A DNA stretch of 64,000 nt from the NCBI GenBank assembly GCA_963677605.2, contig CAXXDX010000007.1, positions 558,001 through 622,000 on the forward strand, in the 5' to 3' direction. Made by a program: the position numbers and the translations under genes. The notes below the pieces were generated by a model. The model was given only the letters and a program-made list of their open reading frames with translations, had not been told where the DNA came from and did not search any database. The number at the start of each line of letters is the position of its first letter. The first letter of the stretch is position 1. Shown in pieces: positions 53,023-61,598 of this stretch. This DNA is from JAGLOK01 sp963677605 (lineage in GTDB: Bacteria > Bacillota > Clostridia > Christensenellales > UMGS416).

Positions 53023-54534
53023 TTAATTTGCCTCCCCTGCTATAGTGTGCATTATATTTTTCTGTGTCATCTCCTCACCTTTCAGTTCACCTACTATTTT
53101 ACGGTCGCGCATTACAATAAGCCTTGAGCATGTGCGCAGCATTTCTTCGATTTCTGATGATATAAACGTAATGCTGACGCCTTCTTTTGCAAGCTTTAGC
53201 ACAAGTCTTTGGATTTCTACTTTTGTACCAACGTCAATTCCTCGTGTCGGTTCATCTAAAATAAGATACTTAGGGTTGGTTAGCAGCCAGCGCGCAAGTA
53301 TTGCTTTTTGCTGATTGCCTCCTGAAAGCGATTTTATAGGTGTGTCCGTGGAAGCCGTTTTTATACCCAGAAGCTTGATGTATTCATCCGCAAAGGCCTC
53401 TGCCTCGGCGTTTGAAAAAGGCTTGAAAAAGCCTTTCAGTACCTGAAGTGCAAGAATAATGTTTTCGCGCACCGATAAATCTTCTATAATACCGTCCTGC
53501 TTTCTGTCTTCAGGAAGATAACCGATTCCTTTTTTCATCGCGTCTTTGGGATGGGCAATTTTAATGTCTTTGCCATCCATCTTCATTTTTCCGCCTGTTA
53601 TTTTATCCGCACCGAATATTGCGCGCACGCTTTCGCTGCGTCCTGAGCCCAAAAGTCCAGTAAAGCCGTTTACTTCACCTTTGTGTATTTCAAAATCAAA
53701 AGGCTGTGTGCCTTCTGCGCTTGAAAGCCCGTATGCCTCAAAAACGGGTGTTGCATCTTCATCCACTTCAAATATCTTCTGGTTTTCAAGCTCAGTCATA
53801 TCGTCAAGGTCTTTGCCTATCATTTTTGAAATAAGCTGTACTCGCGGCAAATCCTTTACGCCATACTGTCCTACAAGCTCTCCGTTGCGAAGAACTGTTA
53901 TTGTGTCGCATACCTCATATACCTGTTCTAAAAAGTGTGTAATAAAAATTACGCCCACGCCGTTTGACTTAAGCTCGCGCATAAGAGTGAAAAGCTTTTT
54001 CACCTCATGGTCATCGAGTGATGATGTCGGCTCGTCCAGTATCAGAACTTTGCAGTCCATATCCACAGCTCTGGCGATCGCAACCATCTGCTGAACTGCC
54101 AGCGAGCATGTGTCTAGCTGCTGGGTTGCCCTTGCGGGAATGTTTAGCTTTTCTAGAATCTCCGTCGTTCGCTTTTCTATGAAGTGCCAGTTTACAAAAC
54201 GGTAGTTGCCGCGGCCGATAAACATGTTTTCGGCAACTGTTAGATTTGGACAAAGTGTTATTTCCTGATAAACAGTACTGATTCCGAGGTTTTGAGCCTC
54301 CTGAGGAGATTTAACTGTAATCTCTTTTTCGATACCCGCCAAGTGTATATGCCCTGAGTCTTTTGTAAATACACCGGTTAAAACTTTGATTAATGTTGAT
54401 TTTCCGGCTCCGTTCTCGCCCATTAAAGCATGAATTTCGCCCTTTTTCAGGGTGAAATCAACATTCTGCAAAGCTTGAACACCCGGGAATGCCTTATTTA
54501 TTTTGCGCATGGATAAAACGATGTCGTTTTGCAT
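53023..54534 (-). CDS. Sugar ABC transporter ATPase with two nucleotide-binding domains (YtfR-like)
   Basis: 503 residues. First half: Walker A GENGAGKST, Walker B VLILDEPTSSLDD, signature weak (CSLAVQQMVAIARA). Second half: Walker A degenerate (GLLGSGRSES), signature LSGGNQQKAILARWL, Walker B LILDEPTRGID. This one-good-site pattern is normal for RbsA/MglA/YtfR proteins. AAGGATGG precedes the ATG. It powers the two permeases downstream. Confidence 0.94.
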   Translation of the reverse strand: MQNDIVLSMRKINKAFPGVQALQNVDFTLKKGEIHALMGENGAGKSTLIKVLTGVFTKDSGHIHLAGIEKEITVKSPQEAQNLGISTVYQEITLCPNLTVAENMFIGRGNYRFVNWHFIEKRTTEILEKLNIPARATQQLDTCSLAVQQMVAIARAVDMDCKVLILDEPTSSLDDHEVKKLFTLMRELKSNGVGVIFITHFLEQVYEVCDTITVLRNGELVGQYGVKDLPRVQLISKMIGKDLDDMTELENQKIFEVDEDATPVFEAYGLSSAEGTQPFDFEIHKGEVNGFTGLLGSGRSESVRAIFGADKITGGKMKMDGKDIKIAHPKDAMKKGIGYLPEDRKQDGIIEDLSVRENIILALQVLKGFFKPFSNAEAEAFADEYIKLLGIKTASTDTPIKSLSGGNQQKAILARWLLTNPKYLILDEPTRGIDVGTKVEIQRLVLKLAKEGVSITFISSEIEEMLRTCSRLIVMRDRKIVGELKGEEMTQKNIMHTIAGEAN

Positions 54535-54578
54535 ATGTATATTACCATCCTTTTAGTGCATGTAGTCTCTTAAAGATG

Positions 54579-54618
54579 GCGGTGCGCGTATAAAAATTCA
54601 CTTCATACGCGGCACCGC
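54579..54618. repeat. Strong hairpin after the sugar-binding gene
   Basis: 54579-54591 pairs with 54605-54618 through 13 base pairs with one bulged G, GC-rich at the base. On the minus strand it follows the binding-protein stop and has no T-run, so an mRNA stabiliser is likelier than a terminator. Confidence 0.7.
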
Positions 54619-54650
54619 TCATATCTTCTAAATAGATTCTTCTATTGTTT

Positions 54651-55616
54651 TTACTCACCAAGACCGTAAGTGTCTATATCTTCCTGAGTAATTTCTGTTG
54701 CATCAAATCCGCGCTCTTCATTGATAACTTTCTTTTCGGAGATTGTTCCGCCGTCTTCAAGTTTCTGTATCATGTCTGCGATAACTGAAGCCTGGAAGGG
54801 GCTGCACTGTCCGTCATAGTTCCAGTTTTGTGCGAGCAATTCTCTGAGAGCCCATTTGTTGCAGTCAAAGCCCATTACAACAACGTCTTTGCCAACGCCG
54901 TGAGTGATGCCGGCTTCGTCAAGAGCTGCTACTGCGCCTTTTGCCATGCCGTCGTTTTCAGCATAGATAACGTTGAATTCGTCACCTGAGTTGATAACTG
55001 ATTCTACGATCTGTTTTGCTGTAGCTTCATCCCAAGTAGCTGTCTGCTGTACAACTTTTGTCATTGTGCCTGCTGCAAATTCAGCATCCAATGCGGCTGT
55101 ACGGCCGATCTGTGCGTCAGAACCCATAGCGCCCTGAATGTGTATTACATTGTAAGCGTCAAGGTTTTGGCCTTTAAGCCATTCAACAGCAGTAGTTCCT
55201 TCCTGAGCCATATCGGAAACAACAGCAGCTTCATATAAGCTTTCGTCTGTGTTTATCATGCGGTCAAATAAGAATACTTTGATACCTGCTTCCTGAGCGT
55301 TTTCAAGAACTGTGTCCCAGCCGTCTGTAGCAGCTGCTGAGATAAGGAGATAGTCAACGCCGTCAGTAATAAACTGCGAGGCTGCATTAAGCTGCTCGTC
55401 GTTTTTCAGGCTGTAGAATGTTGAAACCTCATATCCGTTTTCTTCTGTGAAGACTGCTTCAAAGTCTGCAACGTTTGCTGCGCGGTATCCTGACTCTGAT
55501 GGTGGGTTGTTGACGATTCCTACTTTAATAAGTTTGCTGGATGATTTACTGCTGTTGCATGCTACCATAGCAAAGACCATTAAAACAGCAATAAGTACAA
55601 CGATAATTTTTTTCAT
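54651..55616 (-). CDS. YtfQ-like sugar-binding lipoprotein
   Basis: 321 residues from the ATG at 55616 (AAGGAAAAG upstream). Lipobox MVAC (Cys about 20). The periplasmic-binding fold of the YtfQ branch: SESGYRAANVADFEAVF, DYLLISAAATDGWDTVLENAQEAGIKVFLFDR, VIHIQGAMGSDAQIGRTAALD, VIYAENDGMAKGAVAAL. E. coli YtfQ binds galactofuranose. First gene of the transporter operon, 116 bases before the ATPase. Confidence 0.92.
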   Translation of the reverse strand: MKKIIVVLIAVLMVFAMVACNSSKSSSKLIKVGIVNNPPSESGYRAANVADFEAVFTEENGYEVSTFYSLKNDEQLNAASQFITDGVDYLLISAAATDGWDTVLENAQEAGIKVFLFDRMINTDESLYEAAVVSDMAQEGTTAVEWLKGQNLDAYNVIHIQGAMGSDAQIGRTAALDAEFAAGTMTKVVQQTATWDEATAKQIVESVINSGDEFNVIYAENDGMAKGAVAALDEAGITHGVGKDVVVMGFDCNKWALRELLAQNWNYDGQCSPFQASVIADMIQKLEDGGTISEKKVINEERGFDATEITQEDIDTYGLGE

Positions 55617-55805
55617 ACTTCTTTTCCTTTCCAAATAGTTTGTGTAAATGCCATCAGTGTTTTTTATATCACATCTAAAAATTTAAATATATAGTTTGAA
55701 TGTGGCCTGATAAGAAATCTAACTACCTTGAATAGATAATAAACTATCGGAAAAAATTTTTTTGTAAGACAGTAATGAAAATCGTAAATTTTCAACCCTT
55801 TCAGT

Positions 55806-55846
55806 AAAAAATTAACCGTTTCAGTTTGATGAAACGGTTAATTTTT
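55806..55846. terminator. Strong bidirectional terminator
   Basis: A perfect 17-bp stem, 55807-55823 with 55830-55846, loop GTTTGA, A-run left and T-run right. It ends the regulator operon and insulates it from the transporter operon. Confidence 0.95.
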
Positions 55847-55890
55847 GTATGTTTTTATATAAAATATGTTCTATATTTTGTGCAAAAGAG

Positions 55891-56886
55891 TTAGTAATCT
55901 CTTACTTCAATCATTTCCTGTGTGATTGTGAAACTATCAAACTGCGTTTCTTCAATATACGTTTCCTGCTCAAATGATTCTCCGTTTAGTATCTTTTGGA
56001 TTATCTCGTCAACGTATGCGCCCTGAAGCGGATTGCACTCTATATTAAGGGCTATCTTCCCTTCGAGGCAGTATTCAAGGCCCAGTCTTGTGGCGTCAAA
56101 TGATATAACGATTACACCGTCAGTAGCGTTGCAGGTAAGGCCGGCTTCCTCCAGTGCGTCAATTGCACCGAGTGCTTCGCCATCGTTTTCGCAGTAGACA
56201 ACATCGATGTCGCTTGTATGCTGGAGCAGTTTACGCATGTCCTCGTATGCCTTGGCTCTTGTGAAGTCTCCGCAAATCTGAGCTGCCATTTCCCAGTTTG
56301 AGTTTCGCTCTATTGCCTGCTCCAATGCTGCTGTTCTGCCGATTTGTGCTGAAGATCCGATTGTTCCCTGAATGTGAATGATTTTTATTGTATCTTCGGT
56401 TCTTTCCTGTTTTATAAGCAGTTCTTCAAGCCAGCTGACAGCTCTTTCTCCTTCTTTTCGAAAATCGGAGCCTACATATGCAGTGTAGAGACTTTTATCG
56501 ATATTTTCTATATATCTGTCAGTAATAATTACCGGAATATCAGCTTCTTTGGCCTCCAATAAAATTGAATTCCATCCTGTTTCGACAATAGGCGAGACAA
56601 CAATGAAGTCAACATCCTGCTGGATAAATGTACGGATTGCGCGAATCTGATTTTCAGGCTTGTTTCTTGCATCATCAAATATCAGCTCATACCCGCGCCT
56701 TTCGCTGAAGACGGCCCTCATGTTCTCTGTGTTGGCTACCCGCCATTCCGATTCTGCGCCAACTTGTGAAAAGCCCACAACAATCATGTTGCTTTCAGGA
56801 TTATCCGACGATGTATTATTTTTGCTTGCGCAGCCATTAAACAAAAGCAAAATACAAATGATTGATATAAGAACCTTTTTATTCAT
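55891..56886 (-). CDS. Second YtfQ-like sugar-binding lipoprotein, linked to the sensor kinase
   Basis: 331 residues, lipobox LFNGC (Cys about 19). It aligns along its length with the YtfQ-like protein at 54651 (SEWRVANTENMRAVF, DFIVVSPIVETGWNSILLEAKEADIPVIITDR, IIHIQGTIGSSAQIGRTAALEQ, VYCENDGEALGAIDAL). It overlaps the kinase gene by 8 bases and is followed by a terminator, so it is made with the two-component pair and not with the transporter. It probably presents the sugar to the kinase sensor domain. Confidence 0.9.
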   Translation of the reverse strand: MNKKVLISIICILLLFNGCASKNNTSSDNPESNMIVVGFSQVGAESEWRVANTENMRAVFSERRGYELIFDDARNKPENQIRAIRTFIQQDVDFIVVSPIVETGWNSILLEAKEADIPVIITDRYIENIDKSLYTAYVGSDFRKEGERAVSWLEELLIKQERTEDTIKIIHIQGTIGSSAQIGRTAALEQAIERNSNWEMAAQICGDFTRAKAYEDMRKLLQHTSDIDVVYCENDGEALGAIDALEEAGLTCNATDGVIVISFDATRLGLEYCLEGKIALNIECNPLQGAYVDEIIQKILNGESFEQETYIEETQFDSFTITQEMIEVRDY

Positions 56887-58330
56887 TCGCTATCTCCTTG
56901 TCGGGTGTCTGAGTTGGAATTGTAACTGTTACCTTTGTGCCTACATCTGCTGTGCTTTCGACGGTCAGGCCATATTCCGCTCCGAAAAGAATGCGAAGCC
57001 TCTGGTGAACTGTCCTCATGCCGAAGCCTTCATTCTTTTGGTCGTTAAGGGAAGACCGAACTGCTTCAAGGCGTTTTTTTGTCATGCCGGAGCCATCGTC
57101 TTCAACCACAAGTATAATTCGGTCATCTTTCATTCTGCCTGTTACGCGGATAAAGCCTTTTCTTCTCCTTACCTTTATTCCGTGATATAGGGCATTTTCA
57201 ACCAAAGGCTGAAGCGTAAGCTTGGGAAGTATATAGTTTTTAATGTCCTCCGGAATGTCTATTTCATACTCCATTAAGTCGCGATAGCGCATTCTCTGGA
57301 TTTCAAGATAGCTTCTGATGTGTTGCTCTTCTTCGGCTAGGGTGATAACATTTTTACCGTTGCTCAGTGAAATGCGGAAGTAGTTTGACAAACTGCAAAT
57401 CATTGCGACCGCAGACTCTATTTCACCGGGCTCGATAAGCCATACTATGGTATCCAGTGTGTTGTATAAAAAATGTGGGCTTATCTGTGCCTGCAAAAGT
57501 GCAAGCTCCATTTGCCTTTGCTGCTTTTCTTGTTCGGCGTTTTTTTCAATCTGCCGCTGAAGACGCCTAACCATGTTTTCTATTCCATACGACAGAATCT
57601 GAACTTCCTCGACATCTGCCTGTATAGGCTCATAGACTGTAAGGTTTCCCTTTCCTATAGCTTCAAGGCGCTCGCATATAGCATCTATGGGATCTGCGAT
57701 TTTCCTGCTCAGCTTTTTGGAGTGCGACAATAAAAAGTATAGCAGGACCATGGATAAAACTAATGTTATCGCAAGCATTACAACCATTTTCTTTATCATT
57801 TCAGACTGCATATCGCTCATATGTGCGGCTTCAAAATAAAGATATGTATACATATATTTCTGTATTAAGTCCGTTAAGACATAAATGTTTTGTTCAAGCT
57901 GCTCCTCACGCGATTCATATCCCTCGGTTTCAGCGATAAGAAGCATCTTATCTTCTAGATTGTTACACAAACTAAGCACGCTGCTTATTGCTCTAAGGCT
58001 CTCTTTTTCGCTTGTTGTGTTTATAAGCTTTGTTGCAATGCTTTTTGCAGACTGCACTTCTTTTAATGGCAGCCCTTCTGAATATTGGCTGTCTATTACG
58101 TAATAATACATCTTAAGGTCCACATCATCTTTAAAGTTCTGGTTAAATTCTGATGCTGTTGTAACATTGTTTAAAATCGAATGGTATTTTAATACATAAA
58201 CAATACCTATAGAAGCCAGAACTAATATTACAACCATAAGAGGCAGGGCAATAAGCAGAATCATTCTCCACAGCTTGTCCTGCATTGTATTTTTTTTGTC
58301 TTTAATTTTGCTTAGCAGATTTAGCTTCAT
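56879..58330 (-). CDS. YesM-type sensor histidine kinase
   Basis: 483 residues. Membrane helices at about 18-42 and 181-203 flank an extracellular sensor region of about 135 residues. HAMP (about 204-256), then the LytS/YesM histidine box ISPHFLYNTLDTIVWL with phospho-accepting His, and a HATPase domain (PLVENALYHGIK, VEDDGSGM). It should phosphorylate the response regulator encoded upstream. It overlaps that gene by 4 bases and the binding-protein gene by 8. Confidence 0.95.
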   Translation of the reverse strand: MKLNLLSKIKDKKNTMQDKLWRMILLIALPLMVVILVLASIGIVYVLKYHSILNNVTTASEFNQNFKDDVDLKMYYYVIDSQYSEGLPLKEVQSAKSIATKLINTTSEKESLRAISSVLSLCNNLEDKMLLIAETEGYESREEQLEQNIYVLTDLIQKYMYTYLYFEAAHMSDMQSEMIKKMVVMLAITLVLSMVLLYFLLSHSKKLSRKIADPIDAICERLEAIGKGNLTVYEPIQADVEEVQILSYGIENMVRRLQRQIEKNAEQEKQQRQMELALLQAQISPHFLYNTLDTIVWLIEPGEIESAVAMICSLSNYFRISLSNGKNVITLAEEEQHIRSYLEIQRMRYRDLMEYEIDIPEDIKNYILPKLTLQPLVENALYHGIKVRRRKGFIRVTGRMKDDRIILVVEDDGSGMTKKRLEAVRSSLNDQKNEGFGMRTVHQRLRILFGAEYGLTVESTADVGTKVTVTIPTQTPDKEIANE

Positions 58331-59943
58331 TTTCGGCTTCCTTTGCGGTATTCGCTGGGAGTGCGTCCGGAAACTTTTTTGAAAACAAAACTGAAATAGT
58401 GAGGGTCTTTATATCCGACGGCAAAAGCTATTTCACTGGAGCGCATGTCGGTTTGGCGAAGCATTCTTTTTGCTTCATCGATGCGCCTATTTGTAAGGTG
58501 TTCCACGAATGTTTGTCCTATTTCCTGGCTGAACATTGCTGAAAAATAATTGGGGCTGATGTTTACTTTTCTTGCAACGGTATCAAGCGAAATGGTTTCC
58601 TCTGCATAATGTTCGTTGATGAAGTCCAAAGCTTTTCGCAAAAGGTCGCGCTGCTGTTTTTTGCTTTCACTGTCGCGAAGCTCGATAGCCTGGGTTAAAA
58701 TCTGGCGCGCATATTTAAACGCTTCTTCGGGAGAAGCTGAGTTTATGTTTGTACGAAGCTCAAGTGACCAGAAGTTATCCATTCTGCAGCCTATGGAAGC
58801 AAGATATTCCTCGGCAGCAAAATAGATTGTCATGGCCAGATACCTGCAAAATAAAGACATTGAAGCTGTCTCTTCGCCAATGCTTTTTAGCAGCTGGTCG
58901 ATAAAGCTTCCGATTTCGTCAATAGCTCCGTTACTCAGGAAATTTCTGATTCGCTCCTGATCGATTTCTTTTTTATTTTGCACAGTGCTTTTACTATCGC
59001 TTTGCTCAAAGCATTGTATGCTTGTGCTTGACAGCAGGTGCTCGTCAGGGCATAGATAGCGGTAGGACAATATCCTGCTTGCTTCAATGAAACATAGGGG
59101 AATAGAGCTTAGCCTCGGAACGGGAGAGCCATATGCTATGTGCCAGCTTATGTCTGTTCCGCCTTCGGAGCAGCATTCTTTTATAGCGGATATGCAGTCT
59201 TTTGAATAGTGTTTTATATCATCTTCGCTGCCTTTTATTAAAACTGCGTATGTGGTGACGTTCCAGTTAAACAAAATAAATTCCTGATTTAGTCCAATTT
59301 TCTGGCTTATCTTGTTTTGTACGACAGCAAGCGTATCTGTGTAGCTTTCGGGAGTGCTCCCGTTGTATTCGGCGCTGCTTAATGAAAAAAGGACAATGTT
59401 GTAATAAGGCGCGTTTATGTTGATTTCCATCGATTTTGCAGCTTCGGATATCTCGGATACGCTCAGGCCTCCGGTAACGATTTGTTCAAACAGCCTTCTG
59501 CGGGAGAAAGTTTCATATTCCTTCGCTTCATCCTGAAAACGTGTGAGGTATTCCTGCTGCTGTTTTTCAGAGTCCATTTTTTTGTGAAGCTCAGTTAATA
59601 TTTCCGCCATCTTTTCTTTGGTAATGGGCTTTAGCATATATCTGTCCACACCCATACGTATCGCTTTTTGAGCATAAGAAAAGTCGTCATATCCGCTGAT
59701 AATGACGAATTTTGTTCTGGGAAGCTCCCTGCGGACCAATTCAATCAGTGACAAACCGTCCATAAACGGCATTTTGATGTCAGTGATTAAAAGGTCAGGC
59801 TTAATCTGGCGAATTTGCGGAAGTGCCAGCTCACCGTCCGGCGAATCTCCGGCATAGAGAAAACCATACTGCTCCCAGAGAATATTTTTTCGTATTCCTT
59901 CACGAACCACAACCTCGTCTTCCACGAGAAAGACTTTGTACAT
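58327..59943 (-). CDS. YesN-type response regulator with AraC DNA-binding domain
   Basis: 538 residues from the ATG at 59943 (GGAAGGG upstream; the frame is open for 11 more codons). Receiver domain (about 1-120) with the phospho-Asp in LLITDIKMPFMDG and Lys in YMLKPITK. A variable middle (about 150-420) and two C-terminal AraC helix-turn-helix motifs (about 435-535; ISLDTVARKVNISPNYFSAMFSQEIG...VGYKDPHYFSFVFKKVSGRTPSEYRK). It probably activates the YtfQRT-type operon. First gene of the three-gene regulator operon. Confidence 0.95.
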   Translation of the reverse strand: MYKVFLVEDEVVVREGIRKNILWEQYGFLYAGDSPDGELALPQIRQIKPDLLITDIKMPFMDGLSLIELVRRELPRTKFVIISGYDDFSYAQKAIRMGVDRYMLKPITKEKMAEILTELHKKMDSEKQQQEYLTRFQDEAKEYETFSRRRLFEQIVTGGLSVSEISEAAKSMEININAPYYNIVLFSLSSAEYNGSTPESYTDTLAVVQNKISQKIGLNQEFILFNWNVTTYAVLIKGSEDDIKHYSKDCISAIKECCSEGGTDISWHIAYGSPVPRLSSIPLCFIEASRILSYRYLCPDEHLLSSTSIQCFEQSDSKSTVQNKKEIDQERIRNFLSNGAIDEIGSFIDQLLKSIGEETASMSLFCRYLAMTIYFAAEEYLASIGCRMDNFWSLELRTNINSASPEEAFKYARQILTQAIELRDSESKKQQRDLLRKALDFINEHYAEETISLDTVARKVNISPNYFSAMFSQEIGQTFVEHLTNRRIDEAKRMLRQTDMRSSEIAFAVGYKDPHYFSFVFKKVSGRTPSEYRKGSRK

Positions 59944-60003
59944 ATAATATTCCCTTCCGACAGATGAGTGTTTCATCTTTGAAGTTGTTTAATTCATTTG
60001 TAT

Positions 60004-60012
60004 ATTATAACA
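60004..60012 (-). promoter_or_regulatory. Extended -10 promoter of the regulator operon
   Basis: On the minus strand TGTTATAAT is an extended -10 about 60 bases before the response-regulator start. The -35 is weak. Confidence 0.5.
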
Positions 60013-60161
60013 TTTGCACACACTGTCCAATAGGTTTTTTTCTCAGAACAGTTGGTTTTTCTATCGGAAAACTTTCTTGCAGCTAACCTGGCTTTGTAAG
60101 TTATCAAGATTTTTGGTCTTATTTTATACTATTTCAGAAACCTGAATGCAGATATCAGACT

Positions 60162-60734
60162 TTATGTTGAACTGTCAATTTTCTTCTGAGTCATATCATC
60201 GACAATGTATCTCATGTCTTTTAAAATAGTATTGTTTTCTGAAAGATGCCTGCCATATTTCAAATTAAATTTATAATCAAATCCTTCGGGATTTTTCCCG
60301 ATATTATGCTGCAAAATAGTTTCCATCTTATCCAATGCCTTTATTATTTTTGCCTCTTCTGTTTTGCCGTCATTATATTCAAGCCAGAGGTTTATAACAT
60401 GCTTTTTTTTATCCGGCGGTAATAGCTCTGCGATTCGTTTTATGGTTTCTTTTTCCTGAATAAACTTTTTATCTTCATCATCATTGTTGATTGCGGATAT
60501 ATCACCAAAATCAATCTCTCCCAAATCGTGAACTATGCTTAATGAAATTAATTTTATTGGATCACAGTCTTCAAATATATCAAGCATCAGCATAGTTAAA
60601 AGTGACAGACGCCAGCTGTGTTCTGCACTGCTTTCTTTTTTTCCGCAGCTAGTATAACCTGTTCGGGTTATGTCTTTTAATTTTTCGGTTTCCTGTATGA
60701 AATTAATGATCTTTATTAAATAATTCTTATCCAT
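60162..60734 (-). CDS. HD-domain hydrolase (HDDC2/YfbR-like)
   Basis: 190 residues. Metal ligands in AEHSWRLSLLTMLM (His) and SIVHDLGEIDFGDI (His-Asp), then a late KALDKMETILQ Asp. This matches the HDDC2/YfbR group of 5'-nucleotidases or related phosphohydrolases. GGAG precedes the ATG. It is divergent from the Crp/Fnr gene and separated from it by 90 bases. Confidence 0.88.
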   Translation of the reverse strand: MDKNYLIKIINFIQETEKLKDITRTGYTSCGKKESSAEHSWRLSLLTMLMLDIFEDCDPIKLISLSIVHDLGEIDFGDISAINNDDEDKKFIQEKETIKRIAELLPPDKKKHVINLWLEYNDGKTEEAKIIKALDKMETILQHNIGKNPEGFDYKFNLKYGRHLSENNTILKDMRYIVDDMTQKKIDSST

Positions 60735-60761
60735 TTTATGTGACTCCCATATATCGTTATA

Positions 60762-60791
60762 TTGATTCCATTCTAATCGGAATGGTATAAT
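60762..60791 (+). promoter_or_regulatory. Promoter of the Crp/Fnr-family gene with an inverted repeat in its spacer
   Basis: TTGATT (60762-60767), an 18-base spacer and TATAAT (60786-60791) with a TG extension. The spacer is exactly CCATTC-TAATCG-GAATGG, an inverted repeat. Confidence 0.65.
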
Positions 60792-60798
60792 ATTTCCG

Positions 60799-60810
60799 GG
60801 TCAAATGACC
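60799..60810. promoter_or_regulatory. GGTCA-AA-TGACC palindrome, operator-like
   Basis: A perfect inverted repeat at the predicted transcription start, 15 bases before the Crp/Fnr start. Possible autoregulatory or repressor site; not the classical TTGAT-N4-ATCAA. Confidence 0.45.
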
Positions 60811-60824
60811 AAAAAGGATGTTTT

Positions 60825-61454
60825 ATGGAACTTTATGATTTTATGATGAACGCTCCGGATATAATTAAGGAAGCATTTATTCATCAGAGAAAAAAGAAAA
60901 ACGAAACAGTTATTTTTCAGGAATCGGAAAATATCTATCTTTATATTTTGGTAAAAGGCAGTGTTGATGTTGTTATGCAAAATTATAACGGAGCAAAAGT
61001 TGTGCTCTATAACAATGATGCGTACAGTCTTTTTGGAGAGCTTGAGATTTTTAATGAAAATATTAAATCCCACGCAGTCATATGCCGGACCGATTGTGAG
61101 CTTTTTGCGATACACAAAGATAATGTTTTTAAGTGGATGCAGATGGATTTTGACTTTACTATGTATATAATAAATCAGCTTACAAGAAAGCTAGTACATA
61201 GCTCAAAAGCTATGTACAATCTGTCGCTGATGAGTGTAAAAGACCGTCTTATAAACTGCATTTATATACATGATAGGCATAACGGACTGAAAAAGCTTAC
61301 CAAGGAAATGGTCTGCAACGAAATCTTTGCTCCGATAAGAAGTGTCAACAGAGCTATTGCGCAATGTCAAAAAGAAGGATTGTTTGAATATAGGGACAAA
61401 AAATTTGTAATATATTCTTTCGATAAAATTAATACGCATATAAAAAGCTTATAA
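60825..61454 (+). CDS. Crp/Fnr family transcriptional regulator
   Basis: 209 residues. N-terminal cyclic-nucleotide-binding fold (about 10-120) with SLFGELEIF in the place of the phosphate-binding cassette, a dimerisation helix, and a C-terminal helix-turn-helix (about 165-200; LTKEMVCNEIFAPIRSVNRAIAQCQKEGLFEYRDKKFVI). No Cys cluster, so it is not an oxygen sensor of the FNR type. Divergent from the HD gene. AAGGATG precedes the ATG. Confidence 0.9.
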   Translation: MELYDFMMNAPDIIKEAFIHQRKKKNETVIFQESENIYLYILVKGSVDVVMQNYNGAKVVLYNNDAYSLFGELEIFNENIKSHAVICRTDCELFAIHKDNVFKWMQMDFDFTMYIINQLTRKLVHSSKAMYNLSLMSVKDRLINCIYIHDRHNGLKKLTKEMVCNEIFAPIRSVNRAIAQCQKEGLFEYRDKKFVIYSFDKINTHIKSL

Positions 61455-61497
61455 TTGGAGTAAAGGAGATGGGGTTTTGTTAAGGTATATCATGTCT

Positions 61498-61526
61498 TTG
61501 CACAAATACTTATTATATGCTATAAT
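61498..61526 (+). promoter_or_regulatory. Promoter upstream of the PucR gene
   Basis: TTGCAC (61498-61503), 17-base spacer, TATAAT (61521-61526) with a TGC extension. Predicted start near 61533, only about 20 bases before an intrinsic terminator. Confidence 0.7.
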
Positions 61527-61538
61527 ATCGCAAAACAT

Positions 61539-61592
61539 ATGAAATTTCGAACAAAGGCGTTGTCTATACAACGCCTTGTTTTTTTATGGTGA
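61539..61592 (+). CDS. Possible 17-residue leader peptide overlapping a terminator
   Basis: ATG at 61539, about 6 bases after the predicted transcription start, opens MKFRTKALSIQRLVFLW and stops 7 bases before the PucR start. It runs through both arms and the T-run of the hairpin at 61554-61586. There is no ribosome binding site, so translation would need a leaderless mode. Could be chance. Confidence 0.3.
   Translation: MKFRTKALSIQRLVFLW
61554..61586 (+). terminator. Intrinsic terminator or attenuator before pucR
   Basis: A perfect 10-bp stem, AAGGCGTTGT (61554-61563) with ACAACGCCTT (61568-61577), loop CTAT, then a T-run. It lies 100 bases after the Crp/Fnr stop and downstream of the promoter at 61498-61526, so it can end the Crp/Fnr transcript and also attenuate PucR. 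Confidence 0.85.
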
Positions 61593-61598
61593 TAAATT

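Noticed and set aside
52064..53026. A long open frame on the plus strand, 320 codons, opposite the YtfT-like permease.
   Set aside because: It mirrors the hydrophobic permease gene, has no ribosome binding site and no recognisable motif; it is a shadow of the real gene.
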